A DNA stretch of 39,594 bases from JBHIKY01 sp042139015 (lineage in GTDB: Bacteria > Bacillota > Bacilli > Bacillales > Marinococcaceae): the NCBI RefSeq assembly GCF_042139015.1, contig NZ_JBHIKY010000030.1:1-39594 (forward strand). The letters are read 5' to 3'. A program made the translations under genes and the position numbers. The notes below the pieces were generated by a model. That model was not told the origin of the DNA. It searched no databases and saw only the letters and a program-made list of their open reading frames with translations. This document shows, one piece after another, positions 38,269 to 39,594 of this stretch (position 1 is the first letter of the stretch; every line of letters starts with the position of its first letter).

Positions 38269-39478
38269 CCTCCCATTTCTCCTCTATCCAACGTACATAT
38301 GCAGCATCCATTTCCGGAAGGTACACTTCATTTAATCGTTCCTGATCAAGTACAGTTCTGCCCCGGTTTATGTTAAGTATCGCTTCTTGTTCCTCTTTGT
38401 CGAGCTTGTCAAAATCAAGGACGGAGCTCTCTCCCCACATCTCCGGCTTTAGTTTTTGTGCCTGTGCCTCCGGTGATAATAAAAAGTTGATTACGGCGAG
38501 TGCCCCAGGTGCATTTGTTGTATTGTAAGGAATGGATAGAAAATGAGTATTACCGATCGAGCCATCATCAAGTACAAAGGTGCCGGTCGACTCCGGAAAA
38601 GTGCCGTCACGGATCAAGCTTTCTGCTCTTGCTTCATTATAGCCCATACTCATCCAGACCTCTCCTCTGCTGAACAGCCGGTCCAATTCAGCAAGCGATG
38701 CTGGATATGTTTCCCCTTCTCTCCATAAGCTGCTTTCCCATTCCTCTAAATTGTCCCACATCGCCTCCGTCCTACCTTCTGCCCATTGCTCATCAAAACC
38801 CCGTTCTAATATATCCTCTACGGAGGCATGCTCGTAGATCAAATGGCGAAGAAAAGCGTTTCCAGTAAAGTCATTTGGTTCAGGATACGTAAACTTCCCT
38901 GGATTTTCTTTTGTCCACTCTATTAATTGAGCAAGCGTTTCCGGAGGCTCCTCTATTTTCGCCTTATCATATATATAAGTGAATTGCACTTTTCCCCACG
39001 GGGCTTCCAATCCTTCTGTCTCTGTCCCGAAATCATAAGTGTTTTCAGGAGCACTTCTGTCAATATATTTATTATAATTGGGAAGTTTTTCTGCAAAGGA
39101 ACCGTACAGAAGCTCATTTTCTTTTGCATTTCTAAAGTTTTCTGCATTCACCCAGAGAATATCCATCGTTCCATCCTGTTTTCCCGCCTGCTTTTCTGTT
39201 AAAAGACGCTGCAGACTGTCTTCTGTATCAATTGGGACCCGCTCAATGGTTAAATCCAGTTTTTTTTCTGCTTCCGGAATGGCCCACTCGTCAAAGTATG
39301 TATTGATTCCTTCATCACCGCCCCACATAAAGAGCCTTACTTCCGTTCCGGCGGCCGCGCCTTCAATTTCACTCCAATCCTGCGATAGCCAATCTCTGTC
39401 CTCTTTCTCCACCGCATTATCAGAGCAGGCAGTAAGAAAAAAGACTACCCCCGCGCATATTAATAGATAGACTAACCT
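38252..39478 (-). CDS. ynjB: YnjB-type substrate-binding lipoprotein, 5' end cut by an insertion sequence
   Basis: The body (386 residues after a GTG at 39412) aligns with E. coli YnjB: FMWGGDEGINTYFDEW near the N-terminus, MDILWVNAENFRNAKENELL, KFTYPEPNDFTGNAFLRHL and NFLLSPEAQAQKLKPEMWG. Before the GTG the frame continues for 22 codons as RLVYLLICAGVVFFLTAC then SDNA, an intact hydrophobic core and lipobox (FLTAC). Only a Phe codon and a TAA (39482-39484) lie above that, and there is no ATG, GTG or TTG. The lost part is the start codon and one or two lysines, as expected if an IS inserted at that point. The GTG at 39412 would make a protein without its signal, so it is probably nonfunctional here. 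The operon promoter is also likely lost. Confidence 0.85.
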   Translation of the reverse strand, partial: RLVYLLICAGVVFFLTACSDNAVEKEDRDWLSQDWSEIEGAAAGTEVRLFMWGGDEGINTYFDEWAIPEAEKKLDLTIERVPIDTEDSLQRLLTEKQAGKQDGTMDILWVNAENFRNAKENELLYGSFAEKLPNYNKYIDRSAPENTYDFGTETEGLEAPWGKVQFTYIYDKAKIEEPPETLAQLIEWTKENPGKFTYPEPNDFTGNAFLRHLIYEHASVEDILERGFDEQWAEGRTEAMWDNLEEWESSLWREGETYPASLAELDRLFSRGEVWMSMGYNEARAESLIRDGTFPESTGTFVLDDGSIGNTHFLSIPYNTTNAPGALAVINFLLSPEAQAQKLKPEMWGESSVLDFDKLDKEEQEAILNINRGRTVLDQERLNEVYLPEMDAAYVRWIEEKWEDEVLQ

Positions 39479-39496
39479 AAATTAACGAGACACTAT

Positions 39497-39549
39497 AAAA
39501 CACCTTCGGAATGGTACACTTAAACAAAGTACTAATTCGGAGGTGTTTT
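39497..39549 (+). promoter_or_regulatory. Hairpin that covers the transposase ribosome binding site
   Basis: AAAACACCTTCGGA and TTCGGAGGTGTTTT form a 14-bp stem (two G-U pairs) with a loop of about 24 nt. The right arm contains the GGAGGTG ribosome binding site, and a T-run follows. Such hairpins in IS elements block translation from outside transcripts and can also end them. Confidence 0.65.
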
Positions 39550-39552
39550 TGC

Positions 39553-39594
39553 ATGGGCAAAAACGTATATTCAAATGAAGTGAAGTGGGCAGTC
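39553..39594 (+). CDS. Transposase, N-terminal fragment (IS3 family OrfA-like; window edge)
   Basis: Only 14 residues are visible, MGKNVYSNEVKWAV. They match the start of helix-turn-helix OrfA transposase proteins of IS3-like elements in bacilli, as remembered, where this block precedes the DNA-binding helix. GGAGGTG lies 7 nt before the ATG. The rest of the gene is beyond the right edge, so family assignment is provisional. Confidence 0.6.
   Translation, partial: MGKNVYSNEVKWAV

Larger units (their letters stand above)
39479..39594 (+). mobile_element. Left end of an insertion sequence (IS3-like), running off the window
   Basis: The region up to about 39479 belongs to the interrupted ynjB-like gene. 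Beyond it the base composition changes, a hairpin lies at 39497-39549 and a transposase start follows at 39553. The exact terminal inverted repeat cannot be read because the other end is outside the window; the boundary may be off by a few bases. Confidence 0.65.

Noticed and set aside
39479..39550. Outward promoter from the IS that could drive the ynj-like operon
   Set aside because: A TATAGT hexamer points outward, but there is no -35 at 16-18 nt; read-through expression cannot be claimed.

Overview
The window looks like a chromosomal segment of a low-to-moderate GC, endospore-forming Bacillaceae species. Its backbone matches the Bacillus subtilis ydc region in order: rhomboid protease, acpS, ydcC, alr, endoAI, rsbR-S-T-U-V-W-sigB-rsbX, tex, and then cmpA and a SprT-like gene. 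Several exported proteins carry long Glu-rich segments, which would suit a halophilic or alkaliphilic relative such as Alkalicoccus or Salisediminibacterium. That genus-level guess is an inference.

Layout. 1-1900: the 5' end of a 16S rRNA gene preceded by twelve tRNA genes, all on the minus strand, with one promoter before the tRNAs and a second just before 16S. Three copies of a short repeat sit between the tRNAs. 1987-15320: almost entirely minus-strand housekeeping and stress genes. These are SprT-like protein, tex, the complete sigma-B stressosome and partner-switch operon, an EndoAI antitoxin gene that has lost its toxin partner, alr, ydcC, a fused NAD(P)HX repair enzyme and acpS; cmpA is the plus-strand exception. 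15424-19500: rhomboid protease, a CstR-type persulfide sensor, the sigX-rsiX pair with an autoregulatory promoter, and two very small genes. 19500-22650: a structured repeat, a TPP riboswitch with terminator, thiC, a 57-residue CxH/CxxC protein and a second structured repeat. 22645-31000: a mix of envelope and regulatory genes: a GerMN lipoprotein with a sigma-X-type promoter, an RsbW-like kinase, a LysM/SleB hydrolase, HxlR regulator, hemolysin III, nitroreductase, LysM-CAP protein, a membrane protein and release factor 3. 31276-39594: two small genes, then an eight-gene minus-strand operon ending at an insertion sequence at the right edge.

The most interesting unit is that last operon. It encodes a YnjB-type binding lipoprotein, two permeases, an ATPase, a TVP38/TMEM64 membrane protein, a YnjF-like CDP-alcohol phosphotransferase, a mercuric-reductase-like flavoprotein and a second NAD(P)H/FAD oxidoreductase of the kind fused to SelD elsewhere. 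As remembered, the same families cluster as ydjXYZ-ynjABCDEF in Escherichia coli, where the substrate is unknown. Here the IS end has removed the start codon and n-region of the lipoprotein gene and probably the operon promoter, so the system may be silenced in this strain.

Regulatory logic can be read in several places: a sigma-B promoter over the rsbU stop codon, a palindrome inside the endoAI promoter, and matching sigma-X-type promoters in front of sigX and the GerMN lipoprotein gene. The rest of the long intergenic regions hold terminators and dispersed Bacillaceae-type repeats.
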